From Planctomycetota bacterium (GTDB lineage Bacteria; Planctomycetota; UBA1135; JALUZX01): a DNA stretch of 8,213 nt. Below, piece after piece: positions 6,527 through 8,213 of the stretch; the stretch's first letter is position 1; every line of letters begins with the position of its first letter. The DNA is taken from the NCBI GenBank assembly GCA_027011425.1, contig JALUZX010000464.1, positions 1 through 8,213 of the forward strand, in the 5' to 3' direction. Under the pieces are notes generated by a model. It ran no database searches. It was not told where the DNA came from and saw nothing but the letters and a program-made list of their open reading frames with translations. Made by a program: the position numbers and the translations under genes.

Positions 6527-6538
6527 AGGAACCTTCCT
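6527..6538. repeat. Small palindrome AGGAA-CC-TTCCT
   Basis: A 5-base perfect inverted repeat with a 2-base spacer, about 100 bases before gcvH. It is operator-like in form only; nothing ties it to a known regulator and chance is a fair explanation. Confidence 0.25.
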
Positions 6539-6636
6539 CCTCCCCCGGTCCAAAGGCCCCAAGGGGAGAAAGGGACGGACTTTCCCGCCCGTTAGCAATA
6601 GGAAACCCTCGAACTCTCGGAACCAAGGAGGCTTCC

Positions 6637-7026
6637 ATGACCCCTGAAGACCTGAAGTACACCAAGACCCACGAATGGGCCCGCCTGGAAGGGGACATCG
6701 TCACCGTGGGGCTCACCGACTTCGCCCTGGAACATCTGCAGGACCTGGTCTTTCTGGAGCTTCCCGAGCCGGGCGCTCCCCTGATCAAGGGCGAGTCCTT
6801 CGGCCAGATCGAATCGGTCAAGGCCGTCTCGGACATCAACTCCCCGGTGAACGGGGAAGTCCTGGAGGTCCACGAGGAACTCGTGGACGACCTGGACACC
6901 CTCAAGAAGGATCCCTATGGCCAGGGGTGGCTGGTGAAGATCAAGGCCTCCGATCCCTCGGAGCTGGAGGAACTCATGGACGCGGCGGCCTACGAGAAGT
7001 TCTGCAAAGAAGAGGAAGAACACTAG
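6637..7026 (+). CDS. gcvH: Glycine cleavage system H protein
   Basis: This 129-residue protein has the usual length and motifs of GcvH: KYTKTHEWARLEGD at the N-terminus, VGLTDFALEHLQDLVFLELP, the lipoylation motif ESVKAVSDINSPVNGEV with the lipoyl-accepting lysine at residue 62, and DPYGQGWLVKI near residue 92-102. The lipoyl arm carries the aminomethyl group from glycine dehydrogenase (P protein) to the T protein and is then reoxidised by the L protein (dihydrolipoamide dehydrogenase) in the cytoplasm. The ATG follows AAGGAGG by 5 bases. gcvPA starts 18 bases after the stop, so the two are co-transcribed. gcvT, which often precedes gcvH, is absent here; the upstream neighbour is the divergent receptor gene. 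The acidic C-terminus (CKEEEEH) is a small embellishment. Very secure call. Confidence 0.98.
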   Translation: MTPEDLKYTKTHEWARLEGDIVTVGLTDFALEHLQDLVFLELPEPGAPLIKGESFGQIESVKAVSDINSPVNGEVLEVHEELVDDLDTLKKDPYGQGWLVKIKASDPSELEELMDAAAYEKFCKEEEEH

Positions 7027-7044
7027 AACCAACGAGGAGGCGAG

Positions 7045-8213
7045 ATGCCTTTCGTTCCCCATACCCCAGAGGAAGAGAAGGCCATGCTGGAAGCGGCCGG
7101 CCTTTCAAGCCTGGAGGACCTCTTCCGGGACATCCCCCCGGAAATCCGCCTCCAGGAGGACCCGGCCCTTCCGCCGGGAGCGCCCGAATGGGAGGTCAAG
7201 AAAAGGATGGAGGCCCTGGCCGGCCGGAACCGCCCCGCCCGGGTGGGCCCTTTCTTCCTGGGAGGAGGGACCTACCTGCACAGAATCCCCTCCATCGTGG
7301 ACTCCCTGGCCTCCCGCTCGGAGTTCGTAACGGCCTACACACCCTACCAGCCCGAGGCAAGCCAGGGATCCCTCCAGGCGGCCTTCGAGTACCAGACCAT
7401 GATCTCGGAACTCACCGGGTTGGGCGTGAGCAACGCGTCCATGTACGACGGCGCCTCGGCCACTGCCGAGGCGGCCTGCATGATGCGAAACCTGGCCCGG
7501 GGGAAGCGGAAGAAGCTGGTCCTCTCGGAGGGTCTGGATCCCTTCGCCGCCCGCACGACCCGGACCTACCTGGCGAACCTGGACGTGGAGATCGTGACGG
7601 CGCCGCTTGGGGAAGACGGCAGGACGCGCCTGGAGGGCGCGGTGGACCAGGAGACTTTCGGGGTGATTCTCGGCTATCCCAACTTCCTGGGCGTGGTGGA
7701 GGATCTCCCCTCGGCGGTGGAGACGGCCCGCCGCTTCGGGGCGCTCACCGCCGTCCACACCCGCCTGGTTCCCCTGGGGCTTTTGGCCTCTCCCGGGGAG
7801 TGCGGCGCCGACATCGCCTGCGGCGACGGTGCCGGGCTCGGGACTCCGCCCTGGTTCGGCGGCCCCTCCTTCGGGTTCTTCGCCGCCAGGGAGGAATACG
7901 TGCGCCGCATGCCGGGCCGGATCGTTGGGAAGACGGTGGACCGTAATGGAAGGAGGGCCTTCGTGCTCACCTTCCAGCCCAGGGAACAACACATCCGCCG
8001 GGAGAAGGCCACGAGCAACATCTGCACCAACCACGCGCTCATGGCGCTGAGGGCCGCCATCCACCTGGCCGCCCTGGGCAAGGAGGGCCTGGTGGAGACC
8101 GCCCGGGCCTGCCTGGAGAAGGCCCACGCCGCGGCGGAGAGGCTCACATCGCTTCCTGGTTTCTCCCTCGCCTTCCAGGCCCCCTTCTTCCACGAGTTCG
8201 CCCTCAAGTGTCC
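7045..8213 (+). CDS. gcvPA: Glycine dehydrogenase (decarboxylating) subunit 1, 3' end cut by window edge
   Basis: About 389 codons are present; the family is usually near 445 residues, so roughly 50 are missing at the right edge. Hallmarks of GcvPA are in order: MPFVPHTPEEEKAMLEAAGL at the start, then GPFFLGGGTYLHRIPSIV, FVTAYTPYQPEASQGSLQA, FEYQTMISELTGLGVSNASM with YDGASATAEA, WFGGPSFGFFA, GRIVGKTVDRNGRRAFVLT and EQHIRREKATSNICTNHAL. GcvPA pairs with GcvPB, which carries the PLP lysine, to form the split P protein that decarboxylates glycine and loads the aminomethyl group onto GcvH. gcvPB would be expected just downstream. The start follows GAGGAGG (7034-7040). Slight oddities: a position commonly GDGQ(P/S)LG in the family reads GDGAGLG, and the preceding segment is HTRLVPLGLL. 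Identity is very secure. Confidence 0.97.
   Translation, partial: MPFVPHTPEEEKAMLEAAGLSSLEDLFRDIPPEIRLQEDPALPPGAPEWEVKKRMEALAGRNRPARVGPFFLGGGTYLHRIPSIVDSLASRSEFVTAYTPYQPEASQGSLQAAFEYQTMISELTGLGVSNASMYDGASATAEAACMMRNLARGKRKKLVLSEGLDPFAARTTRTYLANLDVEIVTAPLGEDGRTRLEGAVDQETFGVILGYPNFLGVVEDLPSAVETARRFGALTAVHTRLVPLGLLASPGECGADIACGDGAGLGTPPWFGGPSFGFFAAREEYVRRMPGRIVGKTVDRNGRRAFVLTFQPREQHIRREKATSNICTNHALMALRAAIHLAALGKEGLVETARACLEKAHAAAERLTSLPGFSLAFQAPFFHEFALKC

Larger units (their letters stand above)
6335..6636. other. Divergent intergenic region between the receptor gene and gcvH
   Basis: About 300 bases separate the two divergent starts and must hold both promoters unless transcription starts further away. 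I see no convincing -35/-10 pair on either strand; GTTAGCAATA (6591-6600) is the most AT-rich candidate for a -10 on the plus strand but lacks a matching -35. No glycine riboswitch core is recognisable before gcvH. It holds two hairpin-forming inverted repeats (6394-6412, 6450-6464) and a small palindrome (6527-6538). The gcvH end carries the strong Shine-Dalgarno AAGGAGG (6625-6631). Confidence 0.6.

Noticed and set aside
6335..6598. 88-residue N-terminal extension of the receptor protein
   Set aside because: The extra residues are Pro/Gly/Arg-rich, the DUF4388 homology begins exactly at the ATG at 6334, and that ATG has its own ribosome binding site.
6540..6636. Glycine riboswitch before gcvH
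   Set aside because: The paired conserved core elements of that riboswitch are not recognisable and the leader is short; no support from sequence reading alone.
6675..7946. 423-codon plus-strand frame overlapping gcvH and gcvPA
   Set aside because: It runs out of frame through two genes with unmistakable family motifs and translates to Gly/Pro/Arg-rich low-complexity sequence.
7105..8193. 362-codon minus-strand frame opposite gcvPA
   Set aside because: Antisense shadow of a strongly conserved gene; no family resemblance.
1..8213. CRISPR arrays, tRNA or rRNA genes, insertion sequences, phage genes
   Set aside because: No regularly spaced repeats, RNA gene signatures, transposase or integrase motifs, or terminal inverted repeats were seen.

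Overview
The window is GC-rich and densely coded, with high G/C at third codon positions. Long open shadow frames therefore lie opposite the real genes. The gene content suggests a Gram-negative bacterium: an MglA-type small GTPase with several Roadblock/LC7 proteins, a PATAN/DUF4388 receptor with PEGA and PQQ-type propeller domains, and a split glycine decarboxylase. This mix is familiar from Myxococcota/Desulfobacterota-like lineages and also from Planctomycetota and Acidobacteriota genomes. I cannot choose a phylum from sequence alone.

Left part (1-6334, minus strand): five co-oriented genes, probably one operon transcribed right to left. In order they are: a 1064-residue single-span membrane protein (cytoplasmic PATAN/DUF4388, winged-helix-like and TPR regions, then a coiled coil, a PEGA domain and a PQQ-type beta-propeller outside the membrane); a TPR protein with a Roadblock-like C-terminus; a compact 117-residue Roadblock/LC7 protein; an MglA-family Ras-like GTPase with a long basic Ala/Pro/Arg linker and a C-terminal transmembrane anchor; and a second Roadblock/LC7 protein cut by the left window edge. 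Gaps are 98, 3, 43 and 23 bases, with no terminator between genes.

Middle (6335-6636): a divergent intergenic region of about 300 bases with two short inverted repeats, a short direct repeat and a small palindrome. I found no convincing promoter and no glycine riboswitch.

Right part (6637-8213, plus strand): gcvH (lipoyl carrier of the glycine cleavage system) followed by gcvPA (subunit 1 of the two-part glycine dehydrogenase), which is cut by the right edge. gcvT is not in front of gcvH, and gcvPB would be expected just outside the window.

The left cluster is the interesting part. It looks like a membrane-based GTPase signalling module: a transmembrane receptor-like protein, a membrane-tethered MglA-like switch, and three Roadblock-type proteins that could act as GTPase-activating or scaffold partners. 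The parts are recognisable families. Their combination, and the tail-anchored GTPase in particular, are not a standard system I can name. The functional link between the parts is inference from synteny.
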